Assembly: GCA_045617525.1 (NCBI GenBank)
Contig: JAZLIT010000096.1
Coordinates: 1 to 21,815 of the forward strand
Source of the DNA: JAZLIT01 sp045617525
GTDB lineage: Bacteria > Bacillota > Bacilli > Bacillales_A > Planococcaceae
Direction: 5' to 3'
Length of the DNA stretch: 21,815 nucleotides
The notes beneath the pieces are model-generated. The model was not told the DNA's origin. It saw only the letters and a list, made by a program, of their open reading frames with translations, and made no database searches. The translations under genes and the position numbers were made by a program. How positions within the stretch are numbered: position 1 is the first letter of the stretch; the number at the start of each line of letters is the position of its first letter. Below are positions 8,961 through 17,833 of this stretch, piece by piece.

Positions 8961-9054
8961 TGTGGATAAGTACCATTTTAATGCATAAAATCAGCCTATC
9001 CACATGTAGATAGACTGTGTATAACTTTGTGTAAGAATTACTGGTTTATCCACA
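8961..9054. promoter_or_regulatory. oriC, dnaA-dnaN part: DnaA-box cluster
   Basis: Boxes visible: a perfect TTATCCACA on the plus strand at 9046-9054; a perfect one on the minus strand at 8961-8969; CTATCCACA at 8996-9004 (one mismatch); TTATACACA on the minus strand at 9016-9024 (one mismatch); and a weak CTATCTACA on the minus strand at 9005-9013 directly abutting the 8996 box. This is the counterpart of the B. subtilis oriC region downstream of dnaA. Confidence 0.9.
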
Positions 9055-9056
9055 GG

Positions 9057-10397
9057 CTATTTTCCTAGCATGCTTTTAATATGTTTAACATCCTGTTGTA
9101 ATAATTGATCTGTTTTTAGTAAAGTTGAGATTTTTTCATGTGCATGAATCACAGTTGTATGATCTCGGCCTCCAAATTCTTCTCCAATTTTAGGTAAAGA
9201 AAAATCAGTCAGTTCTCTTGATAGATACATTGCTACTTGGCGTGGATATGCAATTGATTTTGTGCGTTTTTTTGCACTAAAATCTTCAAGACGAATTTTA
9301 AAGTGTTCACCAACAGCATTTTGAATATCCAAAATTGTTATAATGCGTGGTTTTGCAGATGGCATTATATCTTTTAGGGCTTCGGCTGCTAATTCAGGTG
9401 AAACATCTTTATTTATTAATGATGAATAAGCGACTACACGGATTAGTGCACCTTCTAATTCACGAATATTTGTATCAACTTGATTAGCAATATAAAGCAT
9501 AACCTCATTTGGGATATCTAAACCATCTGCTCGTGCTTTTTTACGCAAAATAGCGATACGTGTTTCTAAATCTGGCGGTGCAATATCCGTAATTAAACCC
9601 CATTCAAAGCGAGAACGTAAACGATCTTCAAGTCTTGGGATCTCTTTAGGAGGACGGTCACTTGAGATTACAATTTGTTTTGCTTCCTCATGAAGTGTGT
9701 TAAATGTATGGAAAAACTCTTCTTGGGTAGATTCTTTTCCAGCTAAAAATTGAATATCGTCAATTAATAAAACGTCAATGCTGCGGTATTTATTACGGAA
9801 TTCAATTGTTTTGTTATCACGAATTGAGTTGATGAATTCGTTTGTGAACTTTTCTGAAGATAGATAAACTACCTTTGCATTTGGGTTGTGTTCTAATACA
9901 TAATGGCCAATCGCATGCATTAAATGGGTTTTCCCTAATCCTACGCCCCCGTAAATAAAGAAAGGATTATAGGCTTTTGCCGGTGCTTCGGCTACTGCTA
10001 GTGAAGCAGCATGGGCAAAGCGGTTTCCAGAGCCAATTACAAATGTATCAAATGTATATTTGGGATTAAGTAACCCTGGTGAAAATTCATTATTTTCTTG
10101 ATTACGCGCATGTGTAATTGGCGGTGGTAATTCGAACGTGTCATCCTGTTCTCTTTGAACAACAAATTTAACGTGCAAGTCTTCTCCTGTAAGTTCAGTT
10201 AAAATCCCTGTAATTAAATGCATATAGTGTGTTTCAAGCCAGTCACGTGCGAAAGCGTTAGGTGCTGATATTGTTACAGTATCTACTTTATATGCGAGTA
10301 AAGTTGTTGATTTTAACCAAGTTTCGAAGCTTGGTTTTGCTAGTTTTTGTTCAGCTTGACTCAGGACATTTCTCCATAGTTCATTTAAATGTTCCAA
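9057..10397 (-). CDS. dnaA: Chromosomal replication initiator DnaA
   Basis: A 446-residue AAA+ initiator that binds DnaA boxes, forms a filament on oriC and opens it. Domain I (1-80) interacts with partners and helicase loaders; domain II is a short linker (about 85-105). Domain III is the ATPase, with Walker A GGVGLGKTH at 150-158, Walker B LLIDD at 210-214 and the arginine-rich LEDRLRSRFEWGL. Domain IV is the DNA-binding domain with the signature GGRDHTTVIHAH near 405. Length equals B. subtilis DnaA. The start is TTG at 10397, with AAGGGA 9 bases upstream. DnaA boxes on both sides of the gene suggest autoregulation. I found no convincing -10/-35 pair; a TATAAA near 10475 is only a candidate. 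Confidence 0.98.
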   Translation of the reverse strand: MEHLNELWRNVLSQAEQKLAKPSFETWLKSTTLLAYKVDTVTISAPNAFARDWLETHYMHLITGILTELTGEDLHVKFVVQREQDDTFELPPPITHARNQENNEFSPGLLNPKYTFDTFVIGSGNRFAHAASLAVAEAPAKAYNPFFIYGGVGLGKTHLMHAIGHYVLEHNPNAKVVYLSSEKFTNEFINSIRDNKTIEFRNKYRSIDVLLIDDIQFLAGKESTQEEFFHTFNTLHEEAKQIVISSDRPPKEIPRLEDRLRSRFEWGLITDIAPPDLETRIAILRKKARADGLDIPNEVMLYIANQVDTNIRELEGALIRVVAYSSLINKDVSPELAAEALKDIMPSAKPRIITILDIQNAVGEHFKIRLEDFSAKKRTKSIAYPRQVAMYLSRELTDFSLPKIGEEFGGRDHTTVIHAHEKISTLLKTDQLLQQDVKHIKSMLGK

Positions 10398-10513
10398 GCT
10401 GGTTCTTCCCTTCGGTTTTAAATAAATATTTAAAAAGACATTTTAGAAAAAAAATAGTCGTAAAAGAGGCCTTTATTTATACGAAAATTGTAGTTTTAAA
10501 CATAATCACAGGT

Positions 10514-10809
10514 TGTGGATAAAATCTATCAACTATATATGTAAAACTTTGTCCACAGATTATAAACAACTGTGGATAAAATATTTCCCAGAGAAACTAT
10601 CCACAATAGAAAACACTATCATCGTAACAAAAAACTTAAGATAATTCAATACTCAATGAAACTTATCCACACTACTGCCAGAATGCACAATCTAATTATC
10701 CACAACCATTTAGTTTGTGTAAAACTTGTAAATAAGAGCTGTGGATAATTTTTGGTTTAAAAAAATAATACACAGATTACTAAAGTAGAATACTTAATAT
10801 TGTGGATAA
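10514..10809. promoter_or_regulatory. oriC, upstream part: DnaA-box cluster between dnaA and rpmH
   Basis: Six perfect DnaA boxes: plus-strand TTATCCACA at 10663-10671 and 10696-10704; minus-strand at 10514-10522, 10571-10579, 10740-10748 and 10801-10809. Two single-mismatch plus-strand boxes: TTGTCCACA at 10549-10557 and CTATCCACA at 10597-10605. The 574-base gap between dnaA and rpmH holds these boxes, the rpmH promoter and leader, and no gene. It corresponds to the upstream oriC half of B. subtilis. The two boxes nearest dnaA (10514, 10549) are well placed to control dnaA transcription. Confidence 0.93.
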
Positions 10810-10881
10810 GTTCTAAAGTGGAGGATTAAGAGGAATTTTTGTGCTTTTTACTATTGATCAATAAACATTAAAAATTATACA

Positions 10882-10911
10882 TTGACATTTGCCTTGTTTT
10901 CCGGCTATACT
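10882..10911 (+). promoter_or_regulatory. rpmH promoter
   Basis: TTGACA (10882-10887) is a perfect -35 and TATACT (10906-10911) the -10, separated by 18 bases. The leader of about 55 bases ends in a strong AGGAGGTG (10957-10964) 7 bases before the rpmH ATG. Confidence 0.85.
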
Positions 10912-10971
10912 ATCAAGGTCTGTATGTAGAAATAGATATAGTAACACTCAAATTTCAGGAGGTGTATATAT

Positions 10972-11106
10972 ATGAAACGCACATACCAACCTAAGAAACG
11001 TAAGCACTCTAAAGTACACGGTTTCCGCGCACGTATGGCTACTAAAAACGGTCGTAACGTACTAGCTCGTCGCCGTAAAAAGGGTCGCAAAGTTTTATCA
11101 GCATAA
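10972..11106 (+). CDS. rpmH: 50S ribosomal protein L34
   Basis: A 44-residue, highly basic protein, MKRTYQPKKRKHSKVHGF... ending GRKVLSA: the standard L34 of the large ribosomal subunit, complete and of usual length. It has a perfect ribosome binding site and its own strong promoter. It is the first gene rightward of oriC and precedes rnpA, the order found in nearly all bacteria. A hairpin terminator follows. Confidence 0.98.
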   Translation: MKRTYQPKKRKHSKVHGFRARMATKNGRNVLARRRKKGRKVLSA

Positions 11107-11108
11107 GT

Positions 11109-11138
11109 CCACTGAGCCACATCAGTGGTCTTTTTTTT
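11109..11138 (+). terminator. Terminator/attenuator between rpmH and rnpA
   Basis: CCACTGA (11109-11115) and TCAGTGG (11122-11128) form a 7-base stem with a 6-base loop, followed by T-C and a run of eight T (11131-11138). It begins 3 bases after the rpmH stop. No separate promoter is obvious before rnpA, so read-through would give L34 in excess over RnpA. Confidence 0.85.
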
Positions 11139-11201
11139 CTTTATTTTAGATAGATCATAGAAAAAGAGTACCAATGATCAGATGGAGCAGGTGAATGGAT
11201 A

Positions 11202-11546
11202 GTGAATAAACGCCAACGTATTAAAAAGAATGAAGATTTTCAAAAGGTGTTTAAACGCGGTAAGTCGTTTGCGAATCGCCAGTTTGTTGTTTATTGCTTA
11301 GCAAAAGAAGAACAAGAGGCGTTTCGCGTTGGCTTATCGGTTGGAAAAAAAATTGGCAATGCTGTAATGCGAGTTCAAATTAAGCGTTACATTCGCCAAA
11401 CTTTTTTAGAACTGAAGGACGATTTAAGAAATGATATGGATTATGTTATTATCGCCAGAATTCCGGCGGCCAAATTAGATTTTCATGAAACGAAAAAAAG
11501 CTTAGAACATATCCTTAATATCTCTAAAGTAATAAAAAAGAAATAA
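11202..11546 (+). CDS. rnpA: Ribonuclease P protein component
   Basis: A 114-residue protein subunit of RNase P, which helps the catalytic RNA cut 5' leaders from pre-tRNAs. The start is MNKRQRIKKNEDFQKVFKRGKSF; the hydrophobic cleft residues (F14, F18) and the fold-defining VGLSVGKKIGNAVMR are present, as is YVIIARIPAA. The usual RNR motif (RNRxKR) reads Arg57-Val-Gln-Ile-Lys-Arg62, so the central Asn and second Arg are replaced. GTG start with AGGTG 8 bases upstream. It lies between rpmH and yidC as usual. Confidence 0.95.
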   Translation: MNKRQRIKKNEDFQKVFKRGKSFANRQFVVYCLAKEEQEAFRVGLSVGKKIGNAVMRVQIKRYIRQTFLELKDDLRNDMDYVIIARIPAAKLDFHETKKSLEHILNISKVIKKK

Positions 11547-11559
11547 GAATCACTATTTA

Positions 11560-11590
11560 AGGCTGTTTCGTTATGAAAGAGCCTCTTTTT
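11560..11590 (+). terminator. Terminator after rnpA
   Basis: AGGCT-G-TTTC pairs with GAAA-G-AGCCT (one internal G/G mismatch) and is followed by CTTTTT. It starts 13 bases after the rnpA stop, so yidC probably has its own promoter within the remaining gap to 11779, which I could not identify with confidence. Confidence 0.6.
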
Positions 11591-11779
11591 GTGGGTTTAG
11601 AAATAAAATTGTCTATAACCTGAAGAAATGGCATGAAATTCGAGCTTTTATTTACGGAAATCGTCATTCTTTAAAAGAAGAGGAAATAAATTAGGAAGAT
11701 TTAGTAGAGTGTTAGCATACTTGCATGGTACTATATTTTCAAAAGAATATATTTAATTGTTGGTTTAGGAGGAAGAGGT

Positions 11780-12550
11780 TTGAATAAAAAACTTTGGGTC
11801 GTTCTGACAATTATGACAGCAGTTTTTCTAGCTGGGTGTACAGAATTCGATCAACCAATTTCAGCTAAGAGCGATGGCTTTTGGAATGAATTTATTGTAT
11901 GGCCACTTGTTTCGGTAATTGATTACTTTGCAAACTTATTAGGCTCATACGGATTAGGTATAATCGCAGTAACAATTATTATTCGTTTATGTATTCTACC
12001 TTTAACAGTTAAGCAAATTAAGAGTTCAAAAAAGATGCAAGAAATGCAGCCGAAACTGAAGGAACTTCAAGCAAAATACGCTTCAAAAGACGCTGAAACA
12101 CAACAAAAATATCAACAAGAAATGATGGCATTAATGCAATCTTCAGGTGTTAATCCACTTGCAGGATGTTTACCTATCCTTATTCAAATGCCGGTGTTAA
12201 TTGGTTTCTACCATGCAATTAGCCGTATGAATGCAACGCCAGAGGTTTATGATTTAGGTACTTTTATTGGTGTACATTTAGCAGATAAGAGTATTATTTT
12301 AGCTATTTTAGCTGGTCTAATTCAATTTGTAGTAATTATGACGGGTCCAGCAATTGATAACCCACAAATGAAAATTATGATGTACATAATGCCATTAATG
12401 ATTATCGGTTTCGGTATGGTATTACCAGCAGCATTATCTTTATATTGGGTTGTCGGAAATATTATCTCAGTTATTCAAAACCTTGTTATTTATAAACCTT
12501 GGAACAAAAACAAAACAGAAGCTGCTGATACAGGAGGAGCGAAAAAGTGA
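11780..12550 (+). CDS. yidC: Membrane protein insertase YidC/SpoIIIJ (lipoprotein form)
   Basis: A 256-residue YidC/OxaA/Alb3 insertase that inserts and folds membrane proteins, alone or with SecYEG. The N-terminus is a lipoprotein signal with lipobox LAGC, Cys20 being the modified residue. Five membrane segments follow roughly at 37-52, 57-77, 128-148, 171-190 and 202-237 (the last is two close hydrophobic stretches). Arg69 lies in the membrane groove (TIIIRLCILPLT), as essential in SpoIIIJ. A charged cytoplasmic loop lies at 78-115 and the tail is short. TTG start with a strong AGGAGG upstream. The stop overlaps the jag start by 4 bases, as in the spoIIIJ-jag operon, whose product is needed for forespore development in Bacillus. 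Confidence 0.96.
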   Translation: MNKKLWVVLTIMTAVFLAGCTEFDQPISAKSDGFWNEFIVWPLVSVIDYFANLLGSYGLGIIAVTIIIRLCILPLTVKQIKSSKKMQEMQPKLKELQAKYASKDAETQQKYQQEMMALMQSSGVNPLAGCLPILIQMPVLIGFYHAISRMNATPEVYDLGTFIGVHLADKSIILAILAGLIQFVVIMTGPAIDNPQMKIMMYIMPLMIIGFGMVLPAALSLYWVVGNIISVIQNLVIYKPWNKNKTEAADTGGAKK

Positions 12551-13338
12551 AACAACATACGCAAATAGGCGCGACGGTAAAAGAAGCGGTCTCATTAGCG
12601 TTACACAAGCTTGGCAAAACCCCAGAGCAAGTAGATGTTGAAGTTTTACAAAAAGGTAAAAAAGGATTTTTAGGTTTTGGTTCACGTCCTGCTGAAGTGC
12701 GTGTAACTGTGAAAGACGTTCAAAAAGTGGAAGAAACAGAATTGTATTCAAATACAGCTGCTGTTATACAAGTTGAAGAAGTAAATCATGAAGGTTCTAA
12801 TTTAGAAACTTCACCTACTGTTATTCCTGGGGAGGAAGAAGCTAAGGGTAATGAGATTTTGCCGGATCAACAAGAAGGTAGTCATCTTGATCCAATTGAA
12901 GAAACAAAAGCTTATATAGCAAGCATTGCAACTTCAATGGGGATTTCTGATTTAGTATTTGAACAAAAAATTGAAGGCAAATATGTATCTCTACATCTTC
13001 AAAGTAAGGATGCAGCACGTTTAATTGGTAAGCGTGGTCAAACGTTGAATTCACTTCAACAATTGGCGCAGCTTATATTAAATAAAAGTGCCAAGTCATT
13101 TCTGATATTGAAGTTAGATGTAGAGGATTACAGAGAACGACGTCAAGAAGCACTAGAGCAGCTTGCCGATCGTATGGCAGATAAAGCAATTCGTACGAAA
13201 AGTACGGTTGCATTTGAGCCAATGCCTTCATCTGAACGTAAAATTATTCATAATGCGCTTGCAAATCGTTTAGATATTGAAACGCATTCAGAAGGTACAG
13301 ATCCACATCGCTATTTAGTTATTGAACCATTAAGATAA
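12547..13338 (+). CDS. jag: RNA-binding protein Jag/KhpB (EloR)
   Basis: A 263-residue cytoplasmic RNA-binding protein. The Jag-N domain is at 1-55 (GATVKEAVSLALHKLGK, KGKKGFLGFGSRPAEV); an acidic linker about 60-120 is likely disordered. A KH domain follows with its GxxG loop at GKRG near 162-165, then an R3H domain near 195-262 containing SSERKIIHNAL and ending HRYLVIEP. In streptococci the homologue EloR/KhpB pairs with KhpA and affects cell elongation and mRNA. GTG start overlapping the yidC stop (GTGA), indicating translational coupling. A terminator follows. Confidence 0.95.
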   Translation: MKQHTQIGATVKEAVSLALHKLGKTPEQVDVEVLQKGKKGFLGFGSRPAEVRVTVKDVQKVEETELYSNTAAVIQVEEVNHEGSNLETSPTVIPGEEEAKGNEILPDQQEGSHLDPIEETKAYIASIATSMGISDLVFEQKIEGKYVSLHLQSKDAARLIGKRGQTLNSLQQLAQLILNKSAKSFLILKLDVEDYRERRQEALEQLADRMADKAIRTKSTVAFEPMPSSERKIIHNALANRLDIETHSEGTDPHRYLVIEPLR

Positions 13339-13355
13339 CAACAGCATACAGACAA

Positions 13356-13388
13356 AAAACGACCACTCTTTTAAGAGCTGGTCGTTTT
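13356..13388 (+). terminator. Terminator after jag
   Basis: AAAACGACC (13356-13364) pairs with GGTCGTTTT (13380-13388), with an additional inner CTCTT/AAGAG stem. Outer A/T-rich flanks (GACAAA...TTTGTC) can extend the stem. It ends the yidC-jag unit. Confidence 0.9.
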
Positions 13389-13504
13389 ATTTGTCATAAG
13401 AGTGAAATGAGCTGAAAAAAGCGAGGTAGTTAAATTGCATTACTTTAGATTTTAGCTGAAATATGTTAGTCTAAGTTGTTAGAAAGTATTGTTCGGGACA
13501 TAAG

Positions 13505-13522
13505 TTATTCACATGTGGATAA
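13505..13522. promoter_or_regulatory. Abutting inverted pair of DnaA boxes upstream of mnmE
   Basis: TTATTCACA (13505-13513, one mismatch) directly meets a perfect minus-strand TTATCCACA (13514-13522), giving an almost perfect 18-base palindrome 22 bases before the mnmE start and 10 bases before its ribosome binding site. It suggests DnaA binding outside oriC proper. Confidence 0.7.
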
Positions 13523-13544
13523 CCCTGAAACAGGAGGATTAATA

Positions 13545-14930
13545 ATGGAATTTGATACAATCGCAGCGATATCAACTCCAATGGGAGAAGGCGCTATTGC
13601 TATCGTTCGTTTAAGTGGCGATGAAGCAGTTGCAATTGCTGATAAAATATTTAAATCACCAAGTGGGAAAAGTCTTTTACAACAACCAACGCATACGATT
13701 CATTATGGCCATTTAGTTGATCCTAAAACGGATGAGATTGTTGAAGAGGTCATGCTTTCTCTTATGAAAGGGCCAAAAACGTTCACGCGTGAGGATGTAA
13801 TCGAAATTAACTGTCACGGTGGAATTGTTTCTGTAAACCGTGTTTTACAATTAGTATTAAGATTTGGAGCACGTTTAGCGGAACCTGGTGAATTCACGAA
13901 ACGTGCCTTTTTAAATGGCCGTATCGATTTATCACAAGCTGAGGCTGTAATGGACTTAATTCGTGCTAAAACAGATCGTGCTATGAATGTTGCACTTGGT
14001 CAAATGGATGGGAAACTTTCACGTCTGATCGGTTCTTTACGTCAGGCACTTCTTGAAACATTAGCACAAGTAGAAGTAAATATAGATTATCCAGAATATG
14101 ATGATGTTGAAGAAATGACGGTACCTGTTTTACTTGAAAAATGTTCATGGGTACGCGATGAAATTATTAAACTTTTACAAACATCGTCGCAAGGTAAAAT
14201 TTTACGTGAAGGGCTTTCAACGGTTATTTTAGGTCGTCCTAACGTTGGTAAATCTTCACTTTTAAATAGTCTAGTACATGAAAATAAAGCGATTGTAACT
14301 GAAATTGCAGGAACAACTCGTGATATTATAGAAGAGTATGTAAATGTTCGCGGTGTACCGTTGCGACTAGTAGATACTGCTGGTATTCGTGAAACAGAGG
14401 ATATTGTAGAGCGTATTGGCGTTGAGCGTTCACGTGAAGCATTGAAAGATGCAGATTTAATCTTACTTGTATTAAACTATGGGGAAGAGCTTTCTATTGA
14501 AGATGAGCGCTTATTCGAAACGATTCAGCATATGGATTATATCGTCGTTGTAAACAAAACAGATATTGATCAAAAAATAGATTTAGAACGTGTTCAAGAG
14601 CTAGCTGGTAATCGTCGTATTGTTACAACTTCTATATTGAAGGAAGAAGGCGTAATGGAGCTTGAAGAAGCAATTGCGGCATTATTCTTTGATGGCCAAA
14701 TTGAGTCTGGCGATTTAACGTATGTATCGAATGCACGTCATATAGCTTTATTGCATCAAGCGCAGGCGGTAATTGAAGATGCACTTCAGGCTGCTGAAGC
14801 GGGAGTTCCAGTAGATATGGTGCAAATTGATGTTACACGTACATGGGAATTGTTAGGCGAGATTATTGGGGACACAATGCAAGAAAGCTTAATTAATCAG
14901 TTATTCTCACAATTTTGTTTAGGAAAATAA
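13545..14930 (+). CDS. mnmE: tRNA modification GTPase MnmE
   Basis: A 461-residue GTPase (formerly TrmE/ThdF) that with MnmG makes the 5-carboxymethylaminomethyl group on wobble U34 of certain tRNAs. The N-terminal folate-binding domain starts MEFDTIAAISTPMGEGAIAI. The helical domain holds an inserted G domain with G1 GRPNVGKSS near 230, G3 DTAGIRET and G4 NKTD. The catalytic C-terminal motif CLGK ends the protein. The ATG at 13545 has AGGAGG 7 bases upstream; an in-frame upstream extension to 13476 lacks one and exceeds family length. It leads mnmE-mnmG-rsmG. The leader carries a DnaA-box pair. Confidence 0.97.
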   Translation: MEFDTIAAISTPMGEGAIAIVRLSGDEAVAIADKIFKSPSGKSLLQQPTHTIHYGHLVDPKTDEIVEEVMLSLMKGPKTFTREDVIEINCHGGIVSVNRVLQLVLRFGARLAEPGEFTKRAFLNGRIDLSQAEAVMDLIRAKTDRAMNVALGQMDGKLSRLIGSLRQALLETLAQVEVNIDYPEYDDVEEMTVPVLLEKCSWVRDEIIKLLQTSSQGKILREGLSTVILGRPNVGKSSLLNSLVHENKAIVTEIAGTTRDIIEEYVNVRGVPLRLVDTAGIRETEDIVERIGVERSREALKDADLILLVLNYGEELSIEDERLFETIQHMDYIVVVNKTDIDQKIDLERVQELAGNRRIVTTSILKEEGVMELEEAIAALFFDGQIESGDLTYVSNARHIALLHQAQAVIEDALQAAEAGVPVDMVQIDVTRTWELLGEIIGDTMQESLINQLFSQFCLGK

Positions 14931-14980
14931 AACATTTAGCCTTTTAAAAGGGTTTAATTATAGAAAGGATGCTATGGAAC

Positions 14981-16876
14981 ATGTCAACACATTATGAGGC
15001 AGGTACGTTTGATGTTATCGTTGTAGGCGCAGGTCATGCCGGCGTTGAAGCAGCATACGCATCAGCAAAAATGGGTGCAAAAACACTTATGCTTACAATT
15101 AACTTAGATATGATTGCTTTTATGCCATGTAATCCATCAGTCGGCGGACCAGCAAAAGGAATCGTCGTGCGTGAAATTGACGCATTAGGTGGGGCAATGG
15201 GTAAAGTAATTGATAAAACGCATATTCAAATGCGTATGTTAAACACAGGTAAGGGTCCGGCTGTACGTGCATTACGTGCACAGGCGGATAAATTTGAATA
15301 CCAACATGAAATGAAGCGTCTTTTAGAAGAAGAGCCAAATCTGCAAATGCATCAAGCTATGGTAGATGAGCTAATTGTAGAAGATGGCCAAATTCGCGGT
15401 GTTATTACACAAGTTGGAGGCATTTACCGTGCACCAGCGGTAATTATTGCATCAGGTACATTCCTTCGCGGCGAAATCATTTTAGGGAATTTAAAATACT
15501 CAAGTGGGCCAAACAACCAACAACCCTCAATTAAGTTAGCTGATAACCTAAAAGAATTAGGTTTTGACTTAGTTCGCTTTAAAACAGGGACACCACCACG
15601 TGTAAATAGCCGTACAATTGATTACTCAAAAACGGAAATTCAACCTGGTGATGATGTGCCACGTGCATTTAGCTTTGAAACAACAGAATATATTACGGAT
15701 CAGCTTCCTTGCTGGTTAACTTATACATCTCAAGAAACACATGAAATTATTGAAGCTAATCTACATTTATCACCAATGTACTCAGGGATGATTAAAGGAA
15801 CTGGACCTCGTTATTGCCCATCAATTGAAGATAAAGTAGTACGTTTTAATGACAAACCACGTCATCAAATATTCTTAGAGCCAGAAGGACGTAATACGCG
15901 TGAAGTATACGTACAAGGTTTCTCTACAAGCTTACCAGAGCATGTACAAAAGAAAATGCTAGCATCCGTACCAGGCTTAGAAAATGCTGAAATGATGCGT
16001 GCTGGGTATGCAATTGAGTACGATTCAATTGTACCAACACAATTATGGCCAACACTAGAAACGAAGAAAATTGCTGGTTTATACACTTGTGGCCAAATTA
16101 ACGGTACTTCAGGTTATGAAGAGGCAGCAGGACAAGGGTTACTTGCTGGTATGAACGCAGCAGCAAAAGTACTTGGACGTGACGAAATCATATTAAGCCG
16201 CGCAGAAGGTTACATGGGTGTATTAATTGATGATTTAGTAACAAAAGGTACGAATGAACCTTATCGTTTATTAACTTCTCGTGCAGAATATCGCTTACTT
16301 TTACGTCATGATAATGCAGATCTTCGCTTAACGGAAATTGGTTATAAAGCAGGTATGATTAGTGAAGAGCGTTATGCAAAATTTGTTGAGAAAAAAGGGA
16401 AAATTGAAGCTGAAATTGCACGTTTACGTGATGTAATTATTAAGCCAAATGAAACGACACAAGCACTAATTCGTTCAGTTGAAGGTGCAGAATTAAAAGA
16501 TGGTATTCGCGGTGCAGATTTATTGAAACGTACAGAAATGAATTATGATTTAGTTGCTACTTTAACACCTTCTGAAGTTGAATTATCAGAAGAAATAAAA
16601 GAGCAAATTGAAATTCAATTGAAGTATGAAGGATACATCCAAAAAGCGCTTCAGCAAGTTGAAAAACTTCGTAAAATGGAAGATAAAAAAATCCCTGATA
16701 ATATTGATTACGATGCAATTTCAGGTATCGCAACAGAAGCGCGTATGAAATTGAAGGATGTACGTCCTTTATCAATCGCACAGGCTAGCCGTATTTCAGG
16801 TGTTAACCCCGCAGATATTTCAATTTTACTTGTCTATATTGAACAAGGAAGAATTGCAAAAGTAAGCAATAATTAA
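14981..16876 (+). CDS. mnmG: tRNA uridine-5-carboxymethylaminomethyl modification enzyme MnmG
   Basis: A 631-residue FAD protein (GidA), partner of MnmE in wobble-uridine modification. The N-terminal dinucleotide fold has GAGHAGVEAA near 15-24, followed by family blocks CNPSVGGPAKGIVVREIDALGG, TGKGPAVRALRAQADK and RFKTGTPPRV. A conserved cysteine lies in YTCGQINGTSGYEEAAGQG. The C-terminal MnmE-binding helices end with GVNPADISILLVYIEQGR. I chose the ATG at 14981, giving MSTHYEAGTFDVIVVGAG, close to B. subtilis. The ATG at 14969 is in frame but overlaps the AAAGGA that serves the later start. It follows mnmE after 50 bases. Confidence 0.97.
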   Translation: MSTHYEAGTFDVIVVGAGHAGVEAAYASAKMGAKTLMLTINLDMIAFMPCNPSVGGPAKGIVVREIDALGGAMGKVIDKTHIQMRMLNTGKGPAVRALRAQADKFEYQHEMKRLLEEEPNLQMHQAMVDELIVEDGQIRGVITQVGGIYRAPAVIIASGTFLRGEIILGNLKYSSGPNNQQPSIKLADNLKELGFDLVRFKTGTPPRVNSRTIDYSKTEIQPGDDVPRAFSFETTEYITDQLPCWLTYTSQETHEIIEANLHLSPMYSGMIKGTGPRYCPSIEDKVVRFNDKPRHQIFLEPEGRNTREVYVQGFSTSLPEHVQKKMLASVPGLENAEMMRAGYAIEYDSIVPTQLWPTLETKKIAGLYTCGQINGTSGYEEAAGQGLLAGMNAAAKVLGRDEIILSRAEGYMGVLIDDLVTKGTNEPYRLLTSRAEYRLLLRHDNADLRLTEIGYKAGMISEERYAKFVEKKGKIEAEIARLRDVIIKPNETTQALIRSVEGAELKDGIRGADLLKRTEMNYDLVATLTPSEVELSEEIKEQIEIQLKYEGYIQKALQQVEKLRKMEDKKIPDNIDYDAISGIATEARMKLKDVRPLSIAQASRISGVNPADISILLVYIEQGRIAKVSNN

Positions 16877-16885
16877 TGAAATTCA

Positions 16886-16920
16886 GAGCGTTCCGATTTT
16901 ATACGGGCGCTCCTTCATTT
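16886..16920 (+). terminator. Weak terminator or attenuator between mnmG and rsmG
   Basis: GAGCG (16886-16890) and CGCTC (16908-16912), with an inner CCG/CGG pairing, form an imperfect hairpin followed by a broken T tract (CTTCATTTTATTT). It may only reduce read-through into rsmG. Confidence 0.45.
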
Positions 16921-16944
16921 TATTTAGAAAGAAGGAGATCATTG

Positions 16945-17661
16945 ATGAACGAACAACAATTTATTGCTGCATTAAAAGAAAAGGGTATCGAGCTTTCAGA
17001 AATTCAAATTGCGCAATTTAAAAAATATTTTGAGTTACTAGTTGAGTGGAATGAAAAAATGAACTTAACAGCAATTACGGACTTAGAGGGTGTTTATTTA
17101 AAGCATTTCTATGATTCTATAAGCGCAAGCTTCTATTTTGATTTCAATAAGGTTACAACAGTATGTGACGTTGGCGCGGGAGCAGGCTTCCCATCGCTAC
17201 CAATTAAAATTTGTTTCCCGCATTTACAAGTAACGATTGTTGATTCATTAAATAAACGCATTACATTTTTAAATCATTTAAGTGAGGAACTAGGCTTACA
17301 AAATGTCCAATTTGTACATGCACGTGCGGAAGAATTTGGCCAAAACGTTAAATATCGTGAGCAATTTGATGTTGTGACAGCACGCGCAGTTGCACGGTTG
17401 TCAGTATTATCTGAACTTTGTGTACCAATAGCTAAAGAAGGCGGTTACTTTGTGGCATTAAAAGCTGCTGCTGGCCCAGATGAGCTAAAAGATGCTAAAA
17501 AAGCAATTTCAACATTAGGTATACAATTAAAAGAAGAGTTTGCATTCCTATTGCCTGTAGAGGAAAGTGAGCGTACACTTTATGTATTTGATAAAATAAA
17601 ATCTACGCCGAAAAAATTCCCTCGAAAAGCTGGCGTACCAAATAAAACACCAATTATCTAA
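16945..17661 (+). CDS. rsmG: 16S rRNA (guanine-527-N7)-methyltransferase RsmG
   Basis: A 238-residue SAM-dependent methyltransferase (GidB) that methylates G527 of 16S rRNA; loss gives low-level streptomycin resistance in known bacteria. The SAM site is CDVGAGAGFPSLP near residue 74-86, followed by VDSLNKRITFLNHL and the TARAVARLSVL block. The C-terminus is basic. The ATG at 16945 has GAAGGAG upstream and matches the family start MNEQQFIAALKEKGI; an in-frame upstream ATG at 16876 would run through the hairpin region and lacks a binding site. Last gene of the mnm unit, just before noc. Confidence 0.96.
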   Translation: MNEQQFIAALKEKGIELSEIQIAQFKKYFELLVEWNEKMNLTAITDLEGVYLKHFYDSISASFYFDFNKVTTVCDVGAGAGFPSLPIKICFPHLQVTIVDSLNKRITFLNHLSEELGLQNVQFVHARAEEFGQNVKYREQFDVVTARAVARLSVLSELCVPIAKEGGYFVALKAAAGPDELKDAKKAISTLGIQLKEEFAFLLPVEESERTLYVFDKIKSTPKKFPRKAGVPNKTPII

Positions 17662-17666
17662 TGAAA

Positions 17667-17682
17667 TGTTTCACATGGAACA
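17667..17682. other. parS-like 16-mer between rsmG and noc
   Basis: TGTTTCACATGGAACA is identical to the site at 6286-6301 and one base from the B. subtilis parS when read on the minus strand. It starts 5 bases after the rsmG stop, so no coding constraint explains it. A ParB or Noc binding site is the simplest reading. Confidence 0.6.
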
Positions 17683-17767
17683 TCAAAGTAGAAATATTTT
17701 TCTGTTTTGATGCATACATAACGTTAAGCAACGTTTTATAAAATGTCATTCAAAGAACTATGTACAT

Positions 17768-17798
17768 TTGTCCGTGAATAATAAATAATAATTATAAT
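17768..17798 (+). promoter_or_regulatory. Possible noc promoter
   Basis: TTGTCC (17768-17773) and a perfect TATAAT (17793-17798) are 19 bases apart, which is long. It lies 36 bases before the noc start in the 172-base gap after rsmG. Confidence 0.4.
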
Positions 17799-17833
17799 GA
17801 GCAAGATAGTTTCTTAAAGGTGGTGCCACTCGG